DNA from: Glycocaulis profundi
GTDB taxonomy: Bacteria; Pseudomonadota; Alphaproteobacteria; Caulobacterales; Maricaulaceae
Direction: 5' to 3'
DNA: 64,000 bases
Assembly (NCBI GenBank): GCA_007050995.1
Contig: VJOU01000004.1
Coordinates: 114,049 to 178,048 of the forward strand
The notes beneath the pieces were generated by a model, which saw nothing but the letters and a program-made list of their open reading frames with translations, was not told the DNA's origin and did no database searches. This document shows positions 19,729 through 27,946 of the stretch, one piece after another (positions within the stretch are counted from its first letter, which is position 1; each line of letters begins with the position of its first letter). The translations under genes and the position numbers were made by a program.

Positions 19729-20460
19729 TTACCGCCGCCTGCGCCCGATCAGGATCAGCGCCGCGAGCCCGATCACACCCGCCAGAGCGGCCAGCCCCAG
19801 CAGGAGCGGCTGGTCGAGCAGCCAGCGCACCGCCTCGCGGAAGAGGTCGAACACCGCCGGGCCGAGGATGATGAGCCCGCCGAACAGCAGCACGATCCAG
19901 ATCGTGCCCAGAACCAGCCCGCCCAGGATCAGCAGCCCGTCGCGGTTGATCAGGCCCAGCGCGGCGATGGCCAGCGCGATGCCCGGCGTGGAGTTGGTCA
20001 GGGGCAGCGGGGTGAGGATGGACAGGCAGAACAGCACGAAGAAGCCGCCGATGATCCGCTCCGCGACCGGGCCGGACAGGAATTGCAGCCGCGGCCGGGC
20101 CAGCGCCTCCATCCAGCCGAACCATCGGCGGGCGCCGGACGCCATTTTGTGAAGACTGGGGCGGTCGATGACGCGGCCGGCGAATCTGCGCGGCATCCAG
20201 GGCGTGGCCCGGCCCAGCGCCATCTGCGCGGCCAGCGCCATCATGGGCAGGGCGACGATCTGGGGGATGCCGTACAGGAAGGGCATGCACACGGGGATGG
20301 CGAGGGCGAACAGCACCACGCCGAAGGCCCGCTCGCCCAGCCGCCCGGCCAGCGCGCCCAGCGTGACGCCCTCCTCGGGCGCCTCGTCGGCCAGCGCCTC
20401 GAGCGCGCCGATCAGCCCGCGGCGGGGCGGGGCGTCGGCGGGATCGGGAGCGTCGGTCAT
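19729..20460 (-). CDS. ExoD-family membrane protein
   Basis: 243 residues with four to six membrane helices. It matches the ExoD family (named for rhizobial exopolysaccharide synthesis mutants): an N-terminal L-I-G-A-L-E-A-L, R-A-F-G-V-V-L-F-A-L-A-I-P-V-C-M-P, the Gln/Pro helix I-P-Q-I-V-A-L-P, and a central L-T-P-L-P-L-T-N-S-T-P-G loop characteristic of the family. The ATG at 20460 was chosen over an upstream one because the upstream stretch is low-complexity. Molecular function of ExoD proteins is not settled. Confidence 0.85.
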   Translation of the reverse strand: MTDAPDPADAPPRRGLIGALEALADEAPEEGVTLGALAGRLGERAFGVVLFALAIPVCMPFLYGIPQIVALPMMALAAQMALGRATPWMPRRFAGRVIDRPSLHKMASGARRWFGWMEALARPRLQFLSGPVAERIIGGFFVLFCLSILTPLPLTNSTPGIALAIAALGLINRDGLLILGGLVLGTIWIVLLFGGLIILGPAVFDLFREAVRWLLDQPLLLGLAALAGVIGLAALILIGRRRR

Positions 20461-20578
20461 GGGGATGGCTCGCGTCGGTGTGCAGGCCCGGACCCTAGGG
20501 CGCGCCGGGGCGGAGCGTCCAGCGCGCGGCGCGCTCGACGCTGCCCGCACGCTCGGCTAGAAAGCGGGCTGTTCCAAA

Positions 20579-20665
20579 GCGGGCGTGGCGGAACTGGTAG
20601 ACGCAGGGGACTCAAAATCCCCCGGCCGCGAGGCCTTGTCGGTTCGAGTCCGACCGCCCGTACCA
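20579..20665 (+). tRNA. tRNA-Leu, anticodon CAA, CCA encoded
   Basis: An 87-base class II tRNA. The acceptor arms are GCGGGCG and CGCCCGT (a G-U pair at 1-72), the D stem is GCG/CGC, the anticodon stem GGGGA/TCCCC encloses loop CTCAAAA with anticodon CAA, a long variable arm with GGCC/GGCC follows, and the T arm is GTCGG-TTCGAGT-CCGAC. The discriminator is A, followed by an encoded CCA. Decodes UUG. An AT-richer gene cassette begins directly downstream. Confidence 0.97.
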
Positions 20666-20702
20666 TCCTCCCCGAACGAATGTCGCCATTAAGGTTTTCA
20701 GA

Positions 20703-20734
20703 TTTTTTTTGCAAACCCAACTCGCGCCTATAAA
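20703..20734 (+). promoter_or_regulatory. T8 run after tRNA-Leu and candidate promoter for the HipA-like operon
   Basis: Eight consecutive T residues (20703-20710) could end the tRNA transcript, although no clear stem precedes them. TATAAA at 20729-20734 with TTGCAA 14 bases upstream is a possible but poorly spaced promoter for the downstream cassette. Tentative. Confidence 0.25.
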
Positions 20735-20773
20735 GTAAATTGATCTTTAGGTTGAACATGGAGTCCAAGCTTT

Positions 20774-21604
20774 TTGACCGCGCATGACAACGAAGGGGCA
20801 GAGCGCTTTTCTGGAATCCCAGTCGGAATGGCTCATCCAGGGCTCGTTCGGTTCAGCCAACAGAGCATCAATCCAACTTGGGTTGGATTTGTGGAGGTTG
20901 AAGAGAAACACGTACGATGCTTAGTTAAAGGCCTAGACCATCGGCAACTCGTAAATGAAATATTTTGCGCTGCGATTGCGAAGGTTGTTGGAATACCGGT
21001 TCCAGACTGTTTCCTTGTGCTCGTTGACCCCAACGAAATCGAATATGAAGCCCAAATTCACGCTCCTGACGGAAAGGCAGTTCTGTTTGGAAGTGAAATG
21101 AAAGGTATAAATAGCGCTATCGTGGAGTATGGAAAGCTGAGAGGCTCTAGCAATTCAAAAAAAATAGTGGATTGGCTCGCGAATAGCGGAAAAATCGGCG
21201 ATGTCTACGCCTTCGATGAGCACTGCGCAAATACAGACAGGCATGCTGGAAACGTTTTAATTTCTCCATCCTCTGAGTTGTGGTTGATTGATCATGGGCA
21301 TTGCATGACAGGGCCTAATTGGCAAGCCAATGATCTTGTGCCCAACCAAAAATGCGTTTCCCGGCTCAGCGAGTGGTGCTCTCCATATTTGAGCGCCCCT
21401 CAAAAGACTGACGCGGCACGAGCTGTGGCTGGTTATGGCGGGAAGGCGAGAGAGGTCAATTATGTTGGTTTCGCCCGCTATCTTGAGCGGCTAGGTCTGC
21501 TTGAGGGCAGCGACTCAAACGCGTTAAGCTCGTTCGCTGAAAGGCGCATACAGCACGTTCCGTCAATGGTCTCGACTTCTCTTGGGCATCCTGTAGCAGC
21601 ATGA
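20774..21604 (+). CDS. HipA-like kinase domain protein
   Basis: 276 residues. The region D-E-H-C-A-N-T-D-R-H-A-G-N-V-L-I (about 154-169) followed by L-W-L-I-D-H-G-H matches the catalytic D-R-H-x-x-N and metal-binding D-H-G segments of the HipA/PI3-4-kinase-like fold, as in compact HipA-like kinases. Upstream, V-R-C-L-V-K and V-N-E-I-F-C-A-A-I-A match the ATP-binding Lys and Glu helix, and I-P-V-P-D-C-F-L-V the hinge. It lacks the HipA N-terminal subdomain and HipB partner. The start is TTG at 20774; an ATG at 20828 is the alternative. It overlaps the next gene by four bases (ATGA). Base composition is far from neighbours. Could be a toxin kinase or defence component; substrate unknown. Confidence 0.75.
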   Translation: MTAHDNEGAERFSGIPVGMAHPGLVRFSQQSINPTWVGFVEVEEKHVRCLVKGLDHRQLVNEIFCAAIAKVVGIPVPDCFLVLVDPNEIEYEAQIHAPDGKAVLFGSEMKGINSAIVEYGKLRGSSNSKKIVDWLANSGKIGDVYAFDEHCANTDRHAGNVLISPSSELWLIDHGHCMTGPNWQANDLVPNQKCVSRLSEWCSPYLSAPQKTDAARAVAGYGGKAREVNYVGFARYLERLGLLEGSDSNALSSFAERRIQHVPSMVSTSLGHPVAA

Positions 21605-22488
21605 CCATTCTCGACCTAAGAAGCATTAACTTACCTGACCCCAGCGAGCACTGCCGCTGGGCCTCCGTACTGCTGCGCCCTGTCGCGGGGTCGCCGGAAA
21701 CGCTGGTAATCGGCGTCGTTGCTATGAACAATAAAAAAGCCTATTTTGCGAAGGCGAACGCCCTGCATCGACTCGATTGCTTGTACAGCCATGCTGCGGT
21801 TGGCACTAAACTTATTGTAGATATTTGCTTTTCTGAAATTGACGAGTTTATTGACCACAATGAACTCAATTTTGATATTCGACATTTGAGTTCTGGCCAC
21901 ATTCAAATTGGAGAATGGCGGGACGGTCGCGGGGTGTCGGTTGAAGAGGTGGCCCGCAGATGGCTTAGCGGGCTATCTTCGCTATATGACGAAAATCAAG
22001 ACGAGCTTACACTAACAGCGCCAATTCAAGAGCCCGTCAACAGGACTGCCAGCAGGAGACTGAAGCTTAGAAGTGATGTGCTATCAGCCGTAGCAAGAAA
22101 AAAAATGAGCCTCGCAGACTTCTTTAGCGAACCAATTCGCCGGAGCCAGCAGCATAGGCGTGAGGAAGGAAAGATTTCTATCGACTTTTCCGGATCTCGC
22201 CTTCTGGCCAACATCGAAGACGCTGGCGGCGCTCAGCCTTGGAGGACGGTCGCGACAATTAAAGAGCGCCTCTGGGACCTAAAGATTGCCAGAGACTCCG
22301 CTTCGCCCAACGGACGGCGAGAGTTTGAAATGTTAATTTGTTCCGAAAACCCCCTTGTCGCCCCGGAAAGAAAAAATAGTCTTCTATCTGAACTTACGCG
22401 CCAAGCTGATCAAGTAAACCTTCGCCTTCGGGAGTTTGACTCCACTGAGGCTTTAGCGCTTCATATTGTAAAGCTCGAGGCTGCGTGA
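21601..22488 (+). CDS. Unknown protein, partner of the HipA-like kinase
   Basis: 295 residues, not recognised with confidence. The first ~65 residues (W-A-S-V-L-L-R-P-V ... V-I-G-V-V-A-M-N ... A-L-H-R-L-D-C-L-Y) resemble the layout of DUF3037 proteins, which are known companions of short HipA-like kinases; this is inference. The middle (L-S-L-Y-D-E-N-Q-D-E-L) and the C-terminal half (R-R-L-K-L-R-S-D-V-L, a basic A-R-K-K, and helices to the end) are without recognisable motif. No signal peptide or membrane segment. Translation is coupled to the kinase gene through ATGA. Low GC like its partner. Possible antitoxin, adaptor or effector. Confidence 0.65.
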   Translation: MTILDLRSINLPDPSEHCRWASVLLRPVAGSPETLVIGVVAMNNKKAYFAKANALHRLDCLYSHAAVGTKLIVDICFSEIDEFIDHNELNFDIRHLSSGHIQIGEWRDGRGVSVEEVARRWLSGLSSLYDENQDELTLTAPIQEPVNRTASRRLKLRSDVLSAVARKKMSLADFFSEPIRRSQQHRREEGKISIDFSGSRLLANIEDAGGAQPWRTVATIKERLWDLKIARDSASPNGRREFEMLICSENPLVAPERKNSLLSELTRQADQVNLRLREFDSTEALALHIVKLEAA

Positions 22489-22673
22489 TCCGCTTCATCG
22501 CCGCGCTGTTCAAGCCGATCCTGACGCTGGCCGTCACCCTGATCGTGGGGGCGTTCGCGCTGGCCGTGTTCTGGAGCGGATTCGACCTGTGGCTGGGCGA
22601 GCGGGTGCCGGTCTGGGTCCAGCTCGCCCCCGCCATCGACACGGTGCGCGGCTGGCTGGGGATGGAGCCCTAG
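22485..22673 (+). CDS. Small single-span membrane protein, unknown function
   Basis: 62 residues, GTG start overlapping the stop of the preceding gene by four bases (GTGA). One long hydrophobic helix (about 8-30) is followed by an amphipathic tail W-L-G-E-R-V-P-V-W. Its base composition is that of the host chromosome, unlike the two genes before it, so it is probably native and its 5' end may have been set by insertion of the cassette. It converges on cydC with a four-base overlap. Real gene likely, function unknown. Confidence 0.55.
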   Translation: MIRFIAALFKPILTLAVTLIVGAFALAVFWSGFDLWLGERVPVWVQLAPAIDTVRGWLGMEP

Positions 22674-24403
22674 CCTGTGAAGGCGGGGAAGAGCCGTGCG
22701 AAGACGCCGTTCTGCCCGGCCAGCGTTCCGGGCGCGCCGGTCTCCACGGCCCTGCCGTCCTCGATCACCACGGCCTGACGCGCCCGTTCGAGCAGCTTCG
22801 CCCGGTGGGTGACGATCAGGACCGAGCGGCGCGGGTCGGCGTCCAGCCACACGTCCAGCGCGTCCAGGAAGGCCGCCTCGGTGGCCTCGTCCAGACCTTC
22901 GGTGGGCTCGTCCAGCAGCAGGATCGGCGCGTCCTTCACGAAGGCGCGGGCCAGCGCGATGCGCCGGGCCTGACCGCCCGAGACCAGCCCGCCCTGCTCG
23001 CCGATCCAGGTGTCCAGACCCTCGGGGAGCGCCTGCACGAAGGCTTTCGCGCCCGCCAGCTCCAGCGCGGCCCACAACTCGGCCTCGGTGGCCTCGGCAC
23101 GGGCGAGGCGCAGATTGTCCGCCACGGTCGCCGACAGCAGCTCGGCGCGCTGATCGACCAGGGCGAAACGGGCGCGGGTGTCGGCGGGGGCGTGACAGGC
23201 GATGTCCGAACCGCCGATCTCGATCAAGCCTTCGTCCGCCGCGTAGAAGCGCATCAGCAGGCGGATCAGGGTGGACTTGCCCGAGCCCGACGCCCCGACC
23301 AGCGCGAGCCGCCCGCCCTCGGGCAGGTCCAGCGACAGGCCGTCCAGCGCGGGCCCGTCCTTGCCCGGATAGGCGAAGCGCACGTCGCGGACCGTGACGT
23401 CCCAGCGCCCGGGCAGGGGCGCGGGGCCGTCCGGCGCGGTCACGGCGGGGACGATCTCGGCCAGCGCCTTCAGGCGGCGGGCCGAGGCGGTGGTGCGGCC
23501 GTAAAGCTCGGCGGCCTGGACCAGCGGGGCGGCGGCCTCGAACAGGGCGAAACCGATGAAGCCCGCCAGCGCGGCGACGGGGGCGGACGCCCCGCCCGCC
23601 AGAGCCAGCGAGAACCCGGCCGCGAAGGCGGCGGGGCCGGAGAAGGCCAGCACGCCGCCATTGATCAGGGCGAGCCGGGACAGCGAGCGCTGGCCCGCGA
23701 TCCAGCGGTCCGACGCCGCCGCCAGCCGCGCGGCCACCCGCGCGTCCGCGCCATAGGCCTTCAGCTCGGCCAGACCCGCCACCAGATCGCCCGCCTCGGC
23801 GCGCGCGTCCGAGCTGGCCTCGGCGATGGCCGCGCCGGGCCGGGCGCCCGCCCTCGCCGCGATGAGGGGCAGGACGAGGCTGGCGAGCAGAAACACGCCG
23901 ATGACGCCGGGGATGGCGAGGGGCGCGGTGAAAGCGAGGATGGCGATGGCGAACAGCGCGCCGCACACCGCCGCGAAGACCGGCGTGACCAGCCGCAGAT
24001 ACAGCGAATCCAGCGCGTCCACGTCCTGTGTGACCCGCGAGAGCAGGTCCCCGCCGCGCATCGCGCCCAGCTTCGCCGGGGCCAGCGGGGCGGCGGCGTC
24101 GAACACCCACAGCCGCAGGCGGGCGAGGATGCGGAAGGTCGCCTCGTGGGTGGCCATGCGCTCGGCATAGCGGCCCGCGGTCCGGGTCAGGGCGAAGGCG
24201 CGCACACCGCCCGACGCGAACAGATAGTTGAACGAACGCCCCGCGCCGGCCAGTCCCGCGATGGCCGCCGCGGTGATGAACCAGCCTGACAGCGACAGCA
24301 GGCCGATCCCGGCCAGCAGGGTGATCGCGGCCAGCACCGCGCCCAGCCGCAGCCACCAGCGGTCGGGCCGGGCGAGGGCGAGGAAGAAGCGCAGATCCTT
24401 CAT
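22670..24403 (-). CDS. cydC: CydC, thiol reductant ABC exporter subunit
   Basis: 577 residues: six membrane helices in the first ~320 residues and an ABC ATPase domain after. Walker A is G-A-S-G-S-G-K-S, the signature L-V-S-G-G-Q-A-R-R, Walker B I-L-L-L-D-E-P-T-E-G. CydDC is a heterodimeric exporter of glutathione and cysteine to the periplasm, needed for heme insertion into cytochrome bd. It begins M-K-D-L-R-F-F-L, typical of CydC, and its ATG overlaps the cydD stop (ATGA). Signature and D-loop look intact. The operon is divergent from cydABX. Confidence 0.95.
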   Translation of the reverse strand: MKDLRFFLALARPDRWWLRLGAVLAAITLLAGIGLLSLSGWFITAAAIAGLAGAGRSFNYLFASGGVRAFALTRTAGRYAERMATHEATFRILARLRLWVFDAAAPLAPAKLGAMRGGDLLSRVTQDVDALDSLYLRLVTPVFAAVCGALFAIAILAFTAPLAIPGVIGVFLLASLVLPLIAARAGARPGAAIAEASSDARAEAGDLVAGLAELKAYGADARVAARLAAASDRWIAGQRSLSRLALINGGVLAFSGPAAFAAGFSLALAGGASAPVAALAGFIGFALFEAAAPLVQAAELYGRTTASARRLKALAEIVPAVTAPDGPAPLPGRWDVTVRDVRFAYPGKDGPALDGLSLDLPEGGRLALVGASGSGKSTLIRLLMRFYAADEGLIEIGGSDIACHAPADTRARFALVDQRAELLSATVADNLRLARAEATEAELWAALELAGAKAFVQALPEGLDTWIGEQGGLVSGGQARRIALARAFVKDAPILLLDEPTEGLDEATEAAFLDALDVWLDADPRRSVLIVTHRAKLLERARQAVVIEDGRAVETGAPGTLAGQNGVFARLFPAFTG

Positions 24404-26076
24404 CGCGCGCCCTCCAGCTCGATCACGGCGTCGGCGATGGCGCGCACGGCGGGGCTGTGGGTGGCGATGAGCACGGTGCGGCCCGCCGCGGCGGTCTTCA
24501 GCGCCTCGAGGAAGCGGGCCTCGGCCTCGCCGTCGAGATGAGCGGTGGGCTCGTCGAGCAGGATCAGCTTCATGTCCACCGCCAGCGCCCGGGCCAGCGC
24601 CACGCGCTGGGCCTGCCCGCCCGACAGGCCGTGCCCGCGCTCGCCGACCTTCGTCTCCAGCCCCTCGGGCAGGCTGGCGGCGAAGTCCATCACGCCCGCA
24701 GCCTCCGCGGCGGCGAGGATGCGGGCGGCGGGAATGGTCCCGTCGAACAGGGCGATGTTGGCCGCCAGCGTGCCGTGGAAGACCCGCGGGCGCTGGGCGA
24801 TCCAGGCCGCCTGTCCGATCAGCCCGCCGGTCAGGGGCGCGCCGTCGACGGTGATCCGGCCTTCGCTGAGCGGGGCGTAGCCCATGAGCATTTTCAGGGC
24901 GGTGGACTTGCCGATGCCCGACGCGCCCCACAGGGCGGTGATCCGGCCCGGCGCGGCGGTCAGGGTCAGCCCCTCCAGCCCCCGGCGCCCGTCGGCATAC
25001 ACCGAGCCTGCCGCCTCGAAGCGCACCTCGGGGGCCTGAGAGATCGCCAGCGGCGCGGCAGCGACGGTTTCGGTGTCGGTTTCCGGGGCGTCGAGGAGGG
25101 GGACGAGGCTGCGCGCGGCGGCCTCGGCGTCCGCCCGATCGTGATAGGCCGCCGACAGGCGGCGCAGGGGCATGTAGAATTCCGGCGCCAGGATGAGGAC
25201 GAACAGGCCTTCCCTGAGCGTGATCGTCTCGCCCGGATCGAAGGGCAGTTCGCCCAGCAGCGAGAAGCCGACATAGACCGCGGTCGCCGCCACCGCGAGG
25301 GCGGCGAAGAATTCCAGAATGGCCGAGGACAGGAAGGCCAGCGCCAGCACCTTCATGGTGCGGCGGCGGAAATCCTCGGCCGCCGCCGCCAGCCCCCGGC
25401 GTTCGCGCGGGGCGGCGTCGAAGGCGTTCAGAAGCTCCAGCGACTGCAGGCGGTCGTTGAACCGGCCCGCCAGCCTCTGCAGCGTCGCCATCTGGTCCTT
25501 GCTGGCCGCCGCCGCGCTGCCGCCCACGATGGCCATGAACAGGGGCAGGAGCGGCGCGGTGACCAGGAAGATCATCGCCACCACCCAGCTCTGGGTGAAG
25601 GCCACGGCCAGCAGCACGAAGGGCGCGACCGCGACCACGGGCATCAGGGGGCGGTAGCGCCCGAAATAGCCCTCCAGCTTCTCCACCGCGTCGATCAGGG
25701 CGGAGGCCGTCTCCCCGCTGTCGCGGCGCTCGGTGAAGGCGGGGCCGCGAGCCGACAGGCTGGCGGCGGCCCGGGCCCGCACATGGGCCTTCACGCGGGC
25801 GGCGGCCTCGAAGCCCGCGCGGGTCTCGGCGGACTGGGCGGCGGCGCGGACGAGGGCGAAGCCGAGCGCCACGGCCACCCAGCCCCAGGGCCCGGCGCCG
25901 TCCACCAGCGCGGCCACCGCGCCCGACGCGCCCCAGGCGAAGCCCGCGAACAGGACGAACTGGACGATCCCCAGACCGGAGGCCAGACGCGACGGTCCCT
26001 CGCCCGCCCGTCCCCACTCGGAGAGGCGGCGGCCGAGCGCGGCGCGCTGGTCACGGGTCAGGGAGGGATCGCTCAT
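24400..26076 (-). CDS. cydD: CydD, thiol reductant ABC exporter subunit
   Basis: 558 residues: N-terminal membrane domain (F-V-L-F-A-G-F-A-W ... A-P-F-V-L-L-A-V-A) with the CydD-typical L-A-P-E-F-Y-M-P-L-R segment around residue 300, then an ABC ATPase with Walker A W-G-A-S-G-I-G-K-S, signature G-L-S-G-G-Q-A-Q-R and Walker B L-I-L-L-D-E-P-T-A-H-L-D. Partner of CydC. Its start is about 270 bases from cydA on the other strand, so both operons share one regulatory region. Confidence 0.95.
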   Translation of the reverse strand: MSDPSLTRDQRAALGRRLSEWGRAGEGPSRLASGLGIVQFVLFAGFAWGASGAVAALVDGAGPWGWVAVALGFALVRAAAQSAETRAGFEAAARVKAHVRARAAASLSARGPAFTERRDSGETASALIDAVEKLEGYFGRYRPLMPVVAVAPFVLLAVAFTQSWVVAMIFLVTAPLLPLFMAIVGGSAAAASKDQMATLQRLAGRFNDRLQSLELLNAFDAAPRERRGLAAAAEDFRRRTMKVLALAFLSSAILEFFAALAVAATAVYVGFSLLGELPFDPGETITLREGLFVLILAPEFYMPLRRLSAAYHDRADAEAAARSLVPLLDAPETDTETVAAAPLAISQAPEVRFEAAGSVYADGRRGLEGLTLTAAPGRITALWGASGIGKSTALKMLMGYAPLSEGRITVDGAPLTGGLIGQAAWIAQRPRVFHGTLAANIALFDGTIPAARILAAAEAAGVMDFAASLPEGLETKVGERGHGLSGGQAQRVALARALAVDMKLILLDEPTAHLDGEAEARFLEALKTAAAGRTVLIATHSPAVRAIADAVIELEGAR

Positions 26077-26271
26077 GGGCCTCGTTCATGCACGGTCGGA
26101 ACGCCTCGCGCCCTGCGGCGCGGCGTCTCAGGCGGGCCCCGTGTCTAGCGCGGCGCGCGCGAAAAGCCAGAGGGAGGCGTCACGCAAGCCCGCAAATCCT
26201 GTCTCCCCCTGCGGCGCCTCGCCTCATGCGACCGGAAGGCCTCTGGCGCGCTGGAGCGCACGCGCGCATAA

Positions 26272-26285
26272 GTGGAAAAGTCCAC
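26272..26285. promoter_or_regulatory. Small inverted repeat upstream of cydA
   Basis: GTGGA-AAAG-TCCAC, perfect 5-bp arms, 58 bases before the cydA start in the cydD-cydA divergent region. It may be an operator or nothing. The FNR-type TTGAT-N4-ATCAA motif was looked for in this interval and not found. Confidence 0.25.
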
Positions 26286-26343
26286 ACTCGGGCTGGGGCC
26301 AATGGCGCGCCCCGGGCGGGTGCGCTTTCGGAGGGAGACGCCC

Positions 26344-27933
26344 ATGATCGACCAGGCGGTCGTCGATCTGTCCCGCTGGCAGTTCGCGCTGACGGCGATG
26401 TACCACTTCCTGTTCGTCCCGCTGACGCTGGGCCTGGCCTTCATGCTCGCCATCATGGAGAGCGTGTACGTCATGACCGGGCGTCAGGTCTGGAAGGACA
26501 TGACCAAGTTCTGGGGCGCGCTGTTCGGCATCAATTTCGCGCTGGGCGTGGCCACCGGCATCACCATGGAATTCCAGTTCGGGATGAACTGGGCCTACTA
26601 CTCGCACTATGTGGGCGACGTGTTCGGCGCGCCGCTGGCCATCGAGGGCCTGATGGCCTTCTTCCTCGAGGCTACGTTGGTGGGGCTGTTCTTCTTCGGT
26701 TGGGACCGGATGAGCAGGCGCGCCCACCTGGCCGTGACCTGGTTCATGGCGCTGGGGACCAATTTCAGCGCGCTGTGGATCCTGATCGCCAACGGCTGGA
26801 TGCAGAACCCGGTCGGTTCGGAATTCAACATCGAGACCATGCGCATGGAGATCACCGACTTCGCGGCGGTGATCTTCAACCCCATCGCCCAGGCCAAGTT
26901 CGTGCACACTGTGGCGGCCGGCTACGTCACCGGCGCGGTGTTCGTGCTGGCGATCTCGGCCTGGTTCCTGCTCAACCGGCGCAATGTGGGGTTCGCCAAG
27001 CGCTCGATGACCGTGGCCGCCGCCTTCGGGCTGGCGGGCGCGCTGTCGGTGGTGGTGCTGGGCGACGAGAGCGGCTACGCGCTGACCGACAACCAGAAAA
27101 TGAAGCTCGCCGCGCTGGAGGCCATGTGGGAGACCCATGAGGCGCCCGCGCCGCTGACGCTGGTGGGCTTTCCCGACGTGGAGAACCGCACCACCCATTT
27201 CGCCATCGACATGCCATGGGCGCTGGGCCTGATCGCCACGCGCTCGTTCGACCGGGAGGTGGAGGGCATCCTGCCGCTGGTCGCCCATGCCGAGGAGCGG
27301 ATCGAGTCCGGCGTCATCGCCTGGGACGCCATGATGCGGGTGCGCGAGGACGCGGACGATCTCGAAGCCCGCGCCACGTTCGAAGAGCACAAGTTCGACA
27401 TGGGCTACGCCCTGCTGCTGACCCGCTACATGGAGGATCCGCGCGAGGCCACCGAAGAGGACATCCGCCGGGCCGCGTTCGACACCGTGCCGAACGTGCC
27501 GGTCATGTTCTGGTCCTTCCGGGTGATGGCGGGGCTGGGTTTCTACTTCATCGCCCTGTTCGCCACCGCCTTCGTTCTGGTCACGATGCGCAAGCACGAG
27601 ACGCGGTGGTTCCTCAAGCTGGCGCTGGTCTCCCTGCCCCTGCCGTGGATCGCCGCGGAGCTGGGCTGGCTGCTGGCCGAGTATGGCCGCCAGCCCTGGA
27701 TCGTGGAGGGGTCGCTGCCGACCTTCCTGGGGGTGTCTAGCCTGAACGCGACCCAGATCTGGATGACCATCGCCGGGTTCACCCTGCTTTACGGCGTGCT
27801 GGCGGTGATCGAGGTCATGCTGATGATCCACTACATCCGCAAGGGCCCCTATCCCGAGCTCGAGGGCGGCGGCGAGACCCGGCCCGCTCGTCCCGTCACA
27901 CACGGCGGCGCCCGCGCCGTTCCGGCCGAGTAA
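26344..27933 (+). CDS. cydA: Cytochrome bd ubiquinol oxidase subunit I
   Basis: 529 residues, integral membrane. CydA binds quinol and hemes b558, b595 and d, and reduces oxygen to water with high affinity. Expected ligands are present: the early His in A-M-Y-H-F-L-F, F-V-H-T-V-A-A-G-Y (b558 side His ~186 in the E. coli numbering) and V-M-F-W-S-F-R-V-M (Met axial ligand). The G-R-Q-P-W-I-V motif lies in the C-terminal part as usual. The Q-loop is full-length, but I cannot decide short or long type by eye. ATG at 26344 has GGAGGGA upstream. First gene of cydABX. Confidence 0.97.
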   Translation: MIDQAVVDLSRWQFALTAMYHFLFVPLTLGLAFMLAIMESVYVMTGRQVWKDMTKFWGALFGINFALGVATGITMEFQFGMNWAYYSHYVGDVFGAPLAIEGLMAFFLEATLVGLFFFGWDRMSRRAHLAVTWFMALGTNFSALWILIANGWMQNPVGSEFNIETMRMEITDFAAVIFNPIAQAKFVHTVAAGYVTGAVFVLAISAWFLLNRRNVGFAKRSMTVAAAFGLAGALSVVVLGDESGYALTDNQKMKLAALEAMWETHEAPAPLTLVGFPDVENRTTHFAIDMPWALGLIATRSFDREVEGILPLVAHAEERIESGVIAWDAMMRVREDADDLEARATFEEHKFDMGYALLLTRYMEDPREATEEDIRRAAFDTVPNVPVMFWSFRVMAGLGFYFIALFATAFVLVTMRKHETRWFLKLALVSLPLPWIAAELGWLLAEYGRQPWIVEGSLPTFLGVSSLNATQIWMTIAGFTLLYGVLAVIEVMLMIHYIRKGPYPELEGGGETRPARPVTHGGARAVPAE

Positions 27934-27946
27934 GGAGGGCCGAGAG

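Larger units (their letters stand above)
20666..22488 (+). other. AT-richer two-gene cassette inserted between tRNA-Leu and the cyd region
   Basis: Base composition changes sharply here: a hand count of 21121-21180 gives 27 G/C of 60, against 46 of 60 at 23461-23520 in cydC. Codon use follows suit, with many A/T-ending codons. It holds exactly two overlapping genes (20774 and 21601) and no integrase. The left border is the tRNA 3' end; the right border is a GTGA overlap with a GC-rich native gene. I could not find a copy of the tRNA 3' end at the right border. Horizontal acquisition is a strong inference. Confidence 0.7.

Noticed and set aside
20579..22490. Attachment-site direct repeat of the tRNA-Leu 3' end at the right end of the HipA-like cassette
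   Set aside because: The sequence around 22440-22520 was compared with the tRNA 3' end by eye and no copy of 8 bases or more was seen; no integrase gene is present either.
22670..26017. Fusion of cydD and cydC into one 1115-residue protein
   Set aside because: The first half of that frame is an out-of-phase, Arg/Gly-rich reading of cydD; true cydC starts at 24403 after the cydD stop.
26077..26343. FNR or ArcA-type site controlling the bd oxidase
   Set aside because: No TTGAT-N4-ATCAA or near match in the cydD-cydA gap; only a short GTGGA/TCCAC palindrome is present.
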